A stretch of 64,000 bases of DNA from Phreatobacter stygius (GTDB taxonomy: Bacteria; Pseudomonadota; Alphaproteobacteria; Rhizobiales; Phreatobacteraceae). The notes beneath the pieces are model-generated. The model made no database searches, was not told the DNA's origin, and saw only the letters and a list, made by a program, of their open reading frames with translations. The DNA lies in the NCBI RefSeq assembly GCF_005144885.1, contig NZ_CP039690.1, forward strand, positions 5,841,001 through 5,905,000. Reading direction: 5' to 3'. The stretch's first letter is position 1. Each line of letters starts with the position of its first letter. This document shows positions 9,901 through 17,706 of the stretch, one piece after another. Both the position numbers and the translations under genes were made by a program.

Positions 9901-10482
9901 ATGAACATTATCCGCGCCGGCGACTACCGCCGCATGGCCTGGAAGAACGGCGCCGGCGAGACGACGGAAATCGTCGTTTCGCCCGCGGGCGCCTCGCTCG
10001 ACAGCTTCGACTGGCGCGTCAGCATGGCCCGCGTCGCGCTGGCCGGACCCTTCTCGGTTTTCCCCGGGATAGATCGCACGCTGTGCATCCTGACGGGCAG
10101 GGGGATCGACCTGACGATCGCCGGCCAGGGCACCCGCCGCCTCGATCGCGACAGCGATCCCCTGCGGTTCTCCGCCGATGTGGCCGCAGCAGCCGACTTG
10201 CGCGATGGGGCGATCGAGGATCTCAACGTCATGACCAGACGCGGGCGCTTCGACCATAGCTTGAGACGCATCCGAACCGAGCGGCCGACAGGCTTGTCCA
10301 GGACCGGCGAGGTGATGTTGGTGCTGATCCGCGGCGCCGGCGCCGTGCTGAAATCCGGCGCGGCCGAAATCGAGGCGCTGGATGGCGACACGGGCGTGTT
10401 CGAGGCGCCCGGCGAGGCCGCAGCCGAGGTCAGGCCCAGCGGCTTGCTCGACCTCTACGTGATCGACATCCGTCGCGTCTGA
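9901..10482 (+). CDS. hutD: HutD family protein
   Basis: This 193-residue HutD/Ves-type bicupin-like protein has the family signature WKNGAGETTEIVVSP near residues 14-28, SMARVALAGPFSVFPGIDRTL near 42-62 and a second half with DLNVMTRRG. HutD is not an enzyme of the canonical route. In pseudomonads it appears to limit or tune hut activity, and a urocanate or formylglutamate sensor role has been proposed. The in-frame codons upstream of 9901 lie wholly inside hutU. The 4-bp gap after the hutU stop indicates translational coupling. Confidence 0.9.
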   Translation: MNIIRAGDYRRMAWKNGAGETTEIVVSPAGASLDSFDWRVSMARVALAGPFSVFPGIDRTLCILTGRGIDLTIAGQGTRRLDRDSDPLRFSADVAAAADLRDGAIEDLNVMTRRGRFDHSLRRIRTERPTGLSRTGEVMLVLIRGAGAVLKSGAAEIEALDGDTGVFEAPGEAAAEVRPSGLLDLYVIDIRRV

Positions 10483-10565
10483 CGGGCCGGGGCGCGAGGT
10501 CTGGAGACCGACCTCCGCACCCAAATCCGGCATGGACCAGGATCAGCAGTCTCGACGATGACACG

Positions 10566-10599
10566 TGACCCATGCCGGCGCCCGGGCCGGCATGGGTCA
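10566..10599. terminator. Bidirectional hairpin terminator
   Basis: A 14-bp perfectly paired stem (10566-10579 with 10586-10599) has a 6-nt loop. It lies between the convergent ends of hutD and the MHS transporter gene. The T-tract is weak (TTTGG), so it may also just be a processing or stabilising hairpin. Confidence 0.6.
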
Positions 10600-10614
10600 T
10601 TTGGATCTTGCGAT

Positions 10615-11946
10615 TTACGAGCCCGGCCCGTTGGAGAGGCGGCCGGTGTTGGGCCGGTCGAGTTCAAGACGCCTGGTTTCCGGGACAAGCAGGCCGGTCA
10701 GCAAGGTCATGCCGGAGACCACCATCAGGTAGACCAGGAACAGTTTGTGCTGGCCTTGTTGCGCCAGGTAGGTGTTCACATAGGGTGCCGTGCCGCCGAA
10801 GATCGCGGTGGCGAGCGACAGCGGCCCACTCACGCCTGTCGCTCTGATCTCGGTCGGGAAAACCTCGGCCCAAACCGCCGTGTTGACACCGAACAGGCAG
10901 GACAGGATCAGCAGCGCGATGACCATGGCGGTCAGCAGGCCGGTGAAGCTGTTGTCGATCAGGCCGTCGAGCTGGAATGTCGCCGCGATGAAGCCGATGC
11001 CGAACAGGATGATGAAGATGCGCCTGCCGAACCTGTCGGCGAGCCAGCCGACGATCGGTATCGCGACCAGGAAGACGGCCTGCGCGATCAGGCTTGCCGT
11101 CAGCGCCGACTTGGCGTCGAGGCCTCGGCTGATCTGGGCGAATGTCGGGCTGTAGATCAGCCACGTATAGAACATGATCGAGCCGCCGGCGGACAGTCCG
11201 AAGACCACCGCGACGCCGCGCCAGTTGCGCACGAGTGGCGCAAGTCCCGTGGCCGCAACGGCTCCGTCCGCCTGCTTCTTTTCGAAGCTTGCCGTCTCCG
11301 TCAGCTTGCGCCTGAGATAGAGCCCGTAAAGGCCGAGCAGGCCACCCAGGGCGAAGGGAATGCGCCAGCCCCAGCTCTCGAGTGCCGCGCGGTCGAGATT
11401 GGCGTTCAGCGCAAGCCCGGTCATGGTGGCGATCATGGTGCCGAGAACCACGCTCATCCATGACGTGCTGCCATAAAGCGCCCGTCGGTGTTTTGGCGCG
11501 CGCTCCACCAGATAGGTGATGGATGTCCCCATCTCGCCGCCATGGGCGATGCCTTGGGCGAGGCGGGCGGCCAGCAGGATGATCGATGCGAAAAGCCCGA
11601 CCGAGGCGAAGGTTGGCGCGCAGGCGATGACCAGGCTGCCGCCCGCGGTGATGAACATGGCGAGCGTCAGGCTCTTCTTGCGGCCGACGCGATCCGCATA
11701 GAGCCCGAACAGAAAGCCGCCCAGCGGTCTGGTGAGAAAGCCCGCGGCGAAGACGGCGAGAGCCGCCAGCAGGGCCGCCGACTTGTCGGTCGATGGGAAG
11801 AACTGAAGCGCGAAATAGGGGGCGAAGATCGTGTAGATCGCCCAGTCGAACCATTCGAGCGTATTGCCGAAATTGACGGCGATCAGATCCTTGGCTCTTC
11901 GGGATGTCGTATGGCGGTCCGCGATGGTTATCTCAGCCGTGGACAT
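10615..11946 (-). CDS. MFS transporter, metabolite:H+ symporter (MHS) type
   Basis: This 443-residue, 12-helix major facilitator resembles ProP/ShiA/KgtP. The family marker FGNTLEWFDWAIYTIFAPYFA near residue 26 begins helix 1. GFLFGLYADRVGRKKSL near 76-92 is the MFS loop 2-3 motif, and RLAQGIAHGGEMGTSITYL near 133 is the MHS helix-4/5 signature. Such proteins import organic acids or betaines with protons. The ATG at 11946 has an AGGAGG Shine-Dalgarno. It lies 57 bp downstream of the flavin-reductase-like gene on the same strand, so both are likely served by the promoter at the 12722-12745 palindrome. The substrate is unknown, and no catabolic enzyme is adjacent. Confidence 0.88.
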   Translation of the reverse strand: MSTAEITIADRHTTSRRAKDLIAVNFGNTLEWFDWAIYTIFAPYFALQFFPSTDKSAALLAALAVFAAGFLTRPLGGFLFGLYADRVGRKKSLTLAMFITAGGSLVIACAPTFASVGLFASIILLAARLAQGIAHGGEMGTSITYLVERAPKHRRALYGSTSWMSVVLGTMIATMTGLALNANLDRAALESWGWRIPFALGGLLGLYGLYLRRKLTETASFEKKQADGAVAATGLAPLVRNWRGVAVVFGLSAGGSIMFYTWLIYSPTFAQISRGLDAKSALTASLIAQAVFLVAIPIVGWLADRFGRRIFIILFGIGFIAATFQLDGLIDNSFTGLLTAMVIALLILSCLFGVNTAVWAEVFPTEIRATGVSGPLSLATAIFGGTAPYVNTYLAQQGQHKLFLVYLMVVSGMTLLTGLLVPETRRLELDRPNTGRLSNGPGS

Positions 11947-12003
11947 GGTGATGACCCCTCCTTGTTGATCGGCTTTTGAACTCGGAAAATCTCGGCCAGT
12001 CTC

Positions 12004-12666
12004 TCATCGGAGCGTGGAGCGCCCCTCCAGGCCGGATTGGGCGTCGGTGTCCGAGCCCGGGACACGCATTTCGAAGGTGTCTTTGACGACCGCGTAGTCG
12101 AAATAGCCCATGCGCGCGATCGGCTTGATCGAAGCGATGTCGAGCCGGCCGTCGGGCATGATGACGGCATCGTCGATATGGATTTTCTCGACCGCGGCGA
12201 AGACGATATCGATCGATCCGACGGGCGAATTGCCTTTGAGACGGTGAGTGCTCAGGTAACGACACTCGAATTTGACGGGGCTTTCCTTGACCATCGGGAT
12301 CGGGGCGTTGTCGGCATATTCGCGGGTCACGTTCAGGCGATCGAACTCGCTCTCCTGCGGCGGCAGGGCCATCGCGCTCAGATTCACCGCCTCGCGCAGG
12401 TCGTAGGTCGCCATGTTCCAGACGAACCAGCCGGTCTCCTCGGCATTGATCACCGTGTCCTTGCGCCGGCCGTCCGGATACTGGTTCGCGGAAAACATCA
12501 CCATGGGCGGGTCGAAGGTGAGGTTCTGCCACTGGCTGTATGGCGCGATGTTTTCCACGCCGGAGCTGCTGATGCTGGACAGCCAGCCAATCGGACGCGG
12601 CACCGTGCAGCTCTTGAACGGCGAATAGGGCAAGGGGCTCGGTTCGAGGTGAGGAGCGTATTTCAT
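12004..12666 (-). CDS. Flavin reductase-like (FMN split-barrel) family protein
   Basis: This 220-residue protein has the FMN-binding split-barrel fold of flavin-reductase-like proteins (DIM6/NTAB type). Its opening PRPIGWLSSISSSGVENIAPYS near residues 23-44 and DPPMVMFSANQYPDGRRKDTVIN near 52-74 contact flavin in the family. It may reduce FMN for a monooxygenase or bind flavin itself. No monooxygenase is encoded nearby. It precedes the MHS transporter and is divergent from the GntR regulator. Its ATG lies 55 nt from the edge of the 24-bp palindrome, consistent with control by that regulator. Confidence 0.85.
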   Translation of the reverse strand: MKYAPHLEPSPLPYSPFKSCTVPRPIGWLSSISSSGVENIAPYSQWQNLTFDPPMVMFSANQYPDGRRKDTVINAEETGWFVWNMATYDLREAVNLSAMALPPQESEFDRLNVTREYADNAPIPMVKESPVKFECRYLSTHRLKGNSPVGSIDIVFAAVEKIHIDDAVIMPDGRLDIASIKPIARMGYFDYAVVKDTFEMRVPGSDTDAQSGLEGRSTLR

Positions 12667-12721
12667 GGCGTGGCATTCCGCTGCTGAGGCGCGTCCACCA
12701 TTTCGGTGGCGCTCAAATGAT

Positions 12722-12745
12722 ATTCAACCGATATATCGGTTGAAT
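12722..12745. promoter_or_regulatory. Perfect 24-bp palindromic operator, probable GntR site
   Basis: Left arm ATTCAACCGATA (12722-12733) is followed immediately by its exact complement to 12745, with no spacer. It lies between the flavin-reductase-like gene (ATG at 12666, minus) and the GntR gene (ATG at 12845, plus), the expected place for an autoregulated divergent operator. A perfect palindrome this long is unlikely by chance. Confidence 0.82.
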
Positions 12746-12844
12746 GGCAATATGGATAGCCGGGAAAATGCGATATGGGAACACGGCAGGACGCGGGCCC
12801 GGCCGCAAGGGTTTCGGGCGCAGCCGCAGACGTGGAAAGGCGTG

Positions 12845-13489
12845 ATGAATCAGTCTGAACAAGCGGTCGGCGTGTTGCAGCGCCTGATCGAACAGGGCGA
12901 TCTCAAGCCGGGCTCGATGGTGTCTGAACGCGACCTGATGGAGCTGACCGGCTTCGGGCGTACGCCTGTGCGCGAAGCGATCCAGCGTCTCGCCCTCAAC
13001 TACATGCTGCGGATTCACCCGAACAAAGGGATCGAGATTCCGGGAATTTCGATCGAGGACCAGCTGCGCGGGCTGGAGGTGCGCCGCGCCATGGAAGTGC
13101 TGGCGGTCGAGCTCGCCTGCGAGCGCGCGACATCAAAGAACATCGAGGCGATCGGGTCGCTGGCGACGGCACTCGACCAGGATTTCACGCTCCGCGAATA
13201 TTCGGAGACGGTTCGCCAGACCCATGCCCTGATCATCGAGGCCGCCCATAATCCCTACCTCGACGCGCTGATGACGCCACTGCAATCCTTGTCCAGGCGC
13301 TTCTGGCTCATGCATGTGCGGGACGAGCAGCGGGAAGTCGCGCATGGCAAGCGGCTTCACCAGGAAATTCTGAAGGCGATTGCCGGGCGAGAGGGCGCGC
13401 GGGCCAGCGCTGCGTCGCTGGCGCTGAACAGCTATCTCGTCGAGTTTGCACTGGCGGTCATCGCAAAGATGGCCGCCCCGCGAAACTGA
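12845..13489 (+). CDS. GntR family transcriptional regulator, FCD type
   Basis: From the ATG at 12845 the product is 214 residues. The winged helix (about residues 5-70) includes KPGSMVSERDLMELTGFGRTPVREAIQRLA. An FCD ligand-binding domain follows (about 78-205), with LRGLEVRRAMEVLAVELA and the metal-site-like TVRQTHALIIEAAHNPYL, ending in LHQEILKAIAGREGARA. An in-frame ATG at 12752 would add 31 Arg-rich residues. I prefer 12845 because GGAAAGG lies just upstream and because 12752 would put the palindrome on the ribosome site. FCD regulators usually sense carboxylic acids. The likely targets are its own promoter and the divergent transporter operon. Confidence 0.85.
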   Translation: MNQSEQAVGVLQRLIEQGDLKPGSMVSERDLMELTGFGRTPVREAIQRLALNYMLRIHPNKGIEIPGISIEDQLRGLEVRRAMEVLAVELACERATSKNIEAIGSLATALDQDFTLREYSETVRQTHALIIEAAHNPYLDALMTPLQSLSRRFWLMHVRDEQREVAHGKRLHQEILKAIAGREGARASAASLALNSYLVEFALAVIAKMAAPRN

Positions 13490-13550
13490 CGTCCCGAAAC
13501 GGCGAACTGGCGGCGGCGATGTCGCCGCTGGACGTTCTGCATCGAAACGA

Positions 13551-13582
13551 AAACCGCCGCCAGCGTGAGCCAGCGACGGTTT
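13551..13582 (+). terminator. Hairpin terminator after the GntR gene
   Basis: AAACCGCCGC pairs with GCGACGGTTT (one mismatch) around a short loop, ending in TTT, about 60 bp beyond the GntR stop codon and just before the IS21 end. A related hairpin lies at 26325-26354. Confidence 0.55.
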
Positions 13583-13606
13583 CCGAGTGAGGCTACCGAG
13601 GACGCC

Positions 13607-13942
13607 TGTCAAACGGCGTCCAAAAGGGACCCCCGATCGGCGTCGAACAGGGACCCCCTTGGCGGAAGCGTGGGACGATCGAGCGGCGCGCTATTCGCCC
13701 TGCTTGCGGGCGTAGCGAGGGCGTAGCCCGACCGGAGGTGCAAGCAGGGCGAAGCGTCTTTCCGGGAGGTCTGAGCGGGCGGGTCAGCTGCGGTTTTTGA
13801 ACCGCCGGCTATCATTGCCGGTCTCGACGATGTCGCAGCGATGGGTGATGCGCTCGAGGAGCGCGGTGGTCATCTTGGGATCGCCGAACCCGGTGGGCCA
13901 CTCCCCGAACGCGAGGTTGGTGGTGATGATCACCGAGCTGCA
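13607..13942 (-). mobile_element. IS21-family remnant (right end plus istB tail)
   Basis: The terminus begins TGTCAAACGGCGTCC at 13607. It contains two 21-bp near-identical direct repeats (13614-13634 and 13638-13658), the multiple terminal repeats typical of IS21 elements. The last about 50 codons of istB follow. All of istA, most of istB and the other end are missing, so it cannot move by itself. The inner breakpoint is near 13940, where IstB similarity stops and the promoter region of the two-component system begins. Confidence 0.78.
13784..13942 (-). pseudogene. istB: istB 3' fragment (IS21 helper ATPase)
   Basis: The frame encodes [15 protein letters not shown], then [20 protein letters not shown] and a C-terminal [13 protein letters not shown], which is the well-conserved IstB C-terminus with sensor-like TTN and the Arg of ERITHR. 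The Walker A and B region is absent. Upstream the open frame continues for about 50 codons with unrelated sequence, marking the truncation point. Confidence 0.82.
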
Positions 13943-14163
13943 GTTTTGAAGAGAGCCGCGATATTCTGCGGTCATACCCTGGCGTTTCCTGGGAAATGTG
14001 CGGCCTCCCTGTTCATGTCCGCTTCGGGCTATTTGTCTCTGAACAAGTCCGGCTATGGCCGCTTCATGTCTGAACGTGTCTGGATCGCCCACGAGACGCA
14101 ATTCGTCACGTATCGCGGCTTCTTTCGACCGAATTTCACCCGTAGATCGATGGCCTCCACTCT

Positions 14164-14910
14164 ATGACCGAATGGCCATCCATGACGGAACACACGCCGC
14201 AAATCCTGGTGGTCGACGACGATCCTGAGATTAGAAAACTGCTCGCCCGCTATATTGAGGGACAGGCATTTCGTGTCCTGCTGGCGTCGAGTTGTGGCGA
14301 ACTCCGCCGATCTATTGCGGCCCATGAGGTCGATCTTGTTGTTCTGGACGTGATGCTCCCCGACGGGTCCGGCCTCGACCTGTGCCGGGACCTGAGGGCG
14401 GAGCGCAACACGATCCCGATCATTCTTCTGACGGCGCTCAAGGAGGACATTGATCGGATCATCGGGCTCGAGATGGGGGCCGATGATTACCTCGGAAAAC
14501 CGTTCAACCCGCGCGAACTCGTGGCGCGAATCCGCGCCGTCTTGCGCCGTCGCTCCGAGACCATCGTCGAGATTCCCGGCCCAAAACTCTATCAGTTCGA
14601 GGGGTTTATCGCAGACCCGCGAAAGCGCAGCCTGGCCGACGCTCGAGGCAATGCCATCGAACTGACCGGCGCCGAGTTCGATCTGCTGCAATCATTCCTG
14701 GATCGGCCCGGACGCGTGCTCTCGCGGGACCAGCTTCTGGATCTCACGCATGGGCGTGACGGCGACGTGCTCGATCGTTCGATCGATGTGCTGATCAGCC
14801 GCCTGAGGCGCAAGCTTGATCCTTTGGGGAACGCACGCCTGTTCAAGACGGTTCGCAACGGCGGGTATCAGCTGGTCGTGAAAGTCGAGGCCCAGGACCT
14901 TCCGTCATGA
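14164..14910 (+). CDS. OmpR/PhoB-family response regulator
   Basis: This 248-residue regulator has a receiver domain (about residues 13-125). Its acidic pocket VVDDDPE is near 18, the phospho-acceptor Asp lies in LVVLDVMLPDGSGLD near 62, and the conserved Lys lies in GKPFNPRELVARI near 113. A winged-helix output domain (about 145-240) includes LTGAEFDLLQSFLDRPGRVLSRDQLL and IDVLISRLRRKLDP. A second in-frame ATG at 14182 is an equally good start. Its stop overlaps the kinase start by 4 bp (ATGA), so the pair is translationally coupled. The 5' side borders the IS21 remnant, which may have altered its promoter. The target genes are unknown; the next two genes downstream are candidates. Confidence 0.9.
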   Translation: MTEWPSMTEHTPQILVVDDDPEIRKLLARYIEGQAFRVLLASSCGELRRSIAAHEVDLVVLDVMLPDGSGLDLCRDLRAERNTIPIILLTALKEDIDRIIGLEMGADDYLGKPFNPRELVARIRAVLRRRSETIVEIPGPKLYQFEGFIADPRKRSLADARGNAIELTGAEFDLLQSFLDRPGRVLSRDQLLDLTHGRDGDVLDRSIDVLISRLRRKLDPLGNARLFKTVRNGGYQLVVKVEAQDLPS

Positions 14911-16163
14911 TGACGCTGCGGGCCAAACTCGCCACGCTCATTGCCGTGGTGATCATCTTGGTGGTCGGTGTCATAACGGCAGTTCTCCTCTACGTCTTGA
15001 GGCCGCCGGACGAGCGTCAGGCGATCGATCCGATGGCCGACCAGGTCCAATTGCTGGAGCGGCTGGCGCGCGAGGCCCCCACTTTCGTTTCGATTCAGCA
15101 GAAGCCGGCGCAAGGCGAGAGCGAGGCCGACTTGACCTTTTGGTTGCGCGATACCTTGCAAGCGCGAGGAGCGCCACGCGATGTCGTGGTGTCTCGAAAC
15201 GCGAACGACTTGCCGCTCCTTTCCATCCCCGTCGATCAAGGCTGGATCGTCACGCAGATCACCGACCTGGGCCCGGCGGGCGGCGTCTTCAAGATCATTG
15301 CGATGTGGCTCGCGCTCATTGCACTAGGCGCCATCGCGATCGCGCTCTTTTTCGCAAACCGGATGGTCAAGCCTCTCGTCCTGCTCGAGAGGGCGATCGA
15401 GTCGGTGGGGACCGATGCGCTCCTGCCCGAGCTCGCGGTCAAAGGGCCGGTCGAGGTCCGCGTCGCCGCCAGGGCGCTCAACTCCCTGTCCTCCCGTCTC
15501 AAGGTGGCAATGGAGAGCCGGATGCGCCTCGTTGCCGCCGCCGGACATGATTTGCGGACACCGATCACGCGCATGCGCCTCAGGGTCGAGTTCGTCGAAA
15601 ACGACGATGACCGCACGATGTGGCTCAAAGACATCGATGAGCTCGGGCGAATTGCCGATAGCGCGATCCTGCTGGTGCGCGAAGAATCCGGAAAGTCGCC
15701 GGCCGAAGCCCTCAGGCTCGACATGCTCATCACGGAACTCGCGAGCGAGTTGCGGGCCTTGTCATATGATGTGACGCTCACGCATGCCGCGGCTGCGATC
15801 GTGCACGCGAACCCGACCAGTCTGAAGCGGGCGTTTCGAAATCTGATCATCAATGCCGCGACTTACGGCAAGCGGGCACGCATTGCCCTCGAGGCGACGC
15901 CCTCGGAGGCGCTGGTCCTCATCGACGATGACGGCCCAGGAATTCCGCAGGACATGATCGGACAGGTCTTCGAGCCATTCTTCCGCGTTCATCCGTCGCG
16001 CGCGAAGGATATTGGAGGCGCCGGACTGGGCCTGACGATCGCTCATGAGATCGTGCAGCGCTCCGGCGGCAGTATCACGATCGAAAACGGCCTCCTGTCC
16101 GGCTTGCTCCAGGTCGTGACACTGCCGACGGTTGACCCGGCGCCGCATCCGGGGCCTGCCTAG
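14907..16163 (+). CDS. Sensor histidine kinase (EnvZ-like)
   Basis: This 418-residue membrane kinase has a transmembrane helix at about 8-30 and a short periplasmic sensor (about 31-125). A second helix lies at about 130-150, followed by HAMP (about 150-205). HisKA has the phospho-acceptor His in AAAGHDLRTPITRMRLR near 215. The HATPase domain shows an NLIINAATYGK N-box near 312, DDDGPGIPQDM near 342 and GGAGLGLTIAHEIV near 372. A short Pro-rich tail follows. It is the partner of the overlapping response regulator. The stimulus is not deducible from the small periplasmic loop. Confidence 0.92.
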   Translation: MMTLRAKLATLIAVVIILVVGVITAVLLYVLRPPDERQAIDPMADQVQLLERLAREAPTFVSIQQKPAQGESEADLTFWLRDTLQARGAPRDVVVSRNANDLPLLSIPVDQGWIVTQITDLGPAGGVFKIIAMWLALIALGAIAIALFFANRMVKPLVLLERAIESVGTDALLPELAVKGPVEVRVAARALNSLSSRLKVAMESRMRLVAAAGHDLRTPITRMRLRVEFVENDDDRTMWLKDIDELGRIADSAILLVREESGKSPAEALRLDMLITELASELRALSYDVTLTHAAAAIVHANPTSLKRAFRNLIINAATYGKRARIALEATPSEALVLIDDDGPGIPQDMIGQVFEPFFRVHPSRAKDIGGAGLGLTIAHEIVQRSGGSITIENGLLSGLLQVVTLPTVDPAPHPGPA

Positions 16164-16308
16164 TTGGGCAGGCGCCCGAGCCGTCGCGCTGGCGCACCGT
16201 CCTCGCGAACCAGCATCACGGGCAAATAATTCCGAAGATGAATTGATACACATTTCGACACAAGAATCTGTCGAGCAGAAATATTGAGCCATGTCCGATC
16301 TTATTGCG

Positions 16309-16357
16309 GTCCACCTGGCTGCGTTATCAGTAACGCAGCGTTTTCACTCAGGTGGAC
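16309..16357. repeat. Nested inverted repeat (two 9-bp stems)
   Basis: Outer arms GTCCACCTG (16309-16317) and CAGGTGGAC (16349-16357) enclose inner arms GCTGCGTTA (16318-16326) and TAACGCAGC (16331-16339) around a TCAG loop. A 9-nt bulge (16340-16348) separates the arms on the 3' side. It lies in the 350-bp gap between the kinase gene and the lipoprotein gene. It could be a transcript hairpin, a regulator site or an IS-excision scar. No T-tract follows. Confidence 0.7.
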
Positions 16358-16513
16358 TGAATGGTCAGAGCAGCTGCGTCAATATATCTTGAAGATTATG
16401 CCAGGCAGATCAGGCCGCATTTGCCTCGAACCGAGAGCTCTCGCTGGTTGCTTGCGGCAGCTGCGATACTGGCAAGGGTCCCACAACGTCCAAGCCGGCA
16501 AATCATCGCGCCG

Positions 16514-17404
16514 GTGAATTCGCGCATCGCAAAACCCGATCTTGCCCGGAGACTGCGGGATGGCGGTTCTCGCAAGGCCCGGACGGCCGGGGCCCTGGCG
16601 CATCTGCTGCTTGCCGGTTGCGCGAGTGCTCCGCTCGATCGGGCGGGCACTCTTCAGTCTTACGACAACCTGACGACATCGAATGGTCTTGTGACGCAAT
16701 CGCGATTGCGGGTCGACGAGCCCGTCATCCGGGCCGCCAAGACGGTCCAGATCGTGCCGACCGCTTTTGGCGCCGGAACAACCGGGGTTCCGTTGACTGT
16801 CGAGCAGCGCCGCCTGGTCGCCAACGCGGTCGACAGGGCGCTCTGCGCCGGCCTCAGCGAGCGATTTCAGGTCGTCGGGCCGACGCAGCCGGCCGATTTG
16901 ACCGTTCGCGCGGTCGTGACCCACGTGACGCCGACGGACCCGGTCGCGGTCGGGGCTTCGAGGGGCGCGGCCATAGCCAAGACAATCCTGCTTCCCGGCA
17001 TTCCCGTTCCCGTGCCGCGCATCCCGATCGGAATGGGGAGCCTCAGTCTCGAAGCCGAAGCGCGCGACCTGGCGGGCCATCAAAGGGCTGCGATGATCTG
17101 GGCACGCGGAGCCGGCGTCCTCGGAGGGTCCGGGCGCATGTCTGTCGAAGGCGATGCCTATGGATTGGCATCGGACTTCGGCTCTGATTTCAGCAAATTG
17201 CTGGTCACCGGAAGCACCCCCTTCGGCAAGCTGCCGTCATTCCCCTCTGCTCACGGCATCAGAACGTCATTTGGCGGGGCGCCGAGCAGTCCGGCCTGTG
17301 AAGCGTTCGGACGATCGCCGGGTGTCGCAGGCTTCATGGGGGGAGCGCTTGGACTTCCTCCAGGCTGGACCGACAAAGGGGCACCCGCGGCACCCGCACC
17401 GTAG
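16514..17404 (+). CDS. DUF3313-like lipoprotein
   Basis: This is a probable outer-membrane lipoprotein. A lipobox LLLAGC places the acylated Cys about 36 residues after the GTG chosen as start. The body resembles DUF3313: GTLQSYDNLTTSNGLV, a VRIVP-like strand (KTVQIVPTAF), then the helix LTVEQRRLVANAVDRALCAGLSERF and a beta-rich domain with DLTVRAVVTHVTPTDP. The Pro/Gly-rich tail (last 60 residues) is low-complexity. No ATG precedes the signal sequence in this frame except one 153 nt further upstream (16361). An ATG at 16560 is one frame off, so the native start may have been damaged or may be GTG. DUF3313 function is unknown. Confidence 0.68.
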   Translation: MNSRIAKPDLARRLRDGGSRKARTAGALAHLLLAGCASAPLDRAGTLQSYDNLTTSNGLVTQSRLRVDEPVIRAAKTVQIVPTAFGAGTTGVPLTVEQRRLVANAVDRALCAGLSERFQVVGPTQPADLTVRAVVTHVTPTDPVAVGASRGAAIAKTILLPGIPVPVPRIPIGMGSLSLEAEARDLAGHQRAAMIWARGAGVLGGSGRMSVEGDAYGLASDFGSDFSKLLVTGSTPFGKLPSFPSAHGIRTSFGGAPSSPACEAFGRSPGVAGFMGGALGLPPGWTDKGAPAAPAP

Positions 17405-17706
17405 ACGATCCGCGACGCGGCACTGCGCCCGAGCCTCGAGCCGACCTCGGTCAGGCCGGCCTGGCTGATCTTTCAGGCTGGTCTTCGGGAAGCGGCATGA
17501 CGTGCTCTCCGCCTTTTTGATGCCGCGCCCGGCCGCGTCTCGGTCGCCGGAACGGCGCCGAAGCGGGCGACCGCACGATGGTCGATGCGCCGGCCGCCGC
17601 TGATCGACTGCCTCTGTCGGACAGGGGACGGCGTGTCGATCGCCGCATTGGCCGCGAAGCCGGTCGCCTCATTCCCCATCCCCGGCAAAGCCAAGGAAAT
17701 CCCGTG
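17405..17706. other. Intergenic region
   Basis: This 302-bp spacer before the GT39-like gene contains no recognisable gene. The upstream part of the GT39 open frame (from 17578) reads as Arg-rich sequence of non-coding character. AAGGAA at 17693-17698 is the ribosome-binding site for the next gene. Confidence 0.45.

Noticed and set aside
13609-13815. 68-codon minus-strand frame within the IS21 end
   Set aside because: It crosses the terminal repeats and the istB stop region; no homology or ribosome-binding site.
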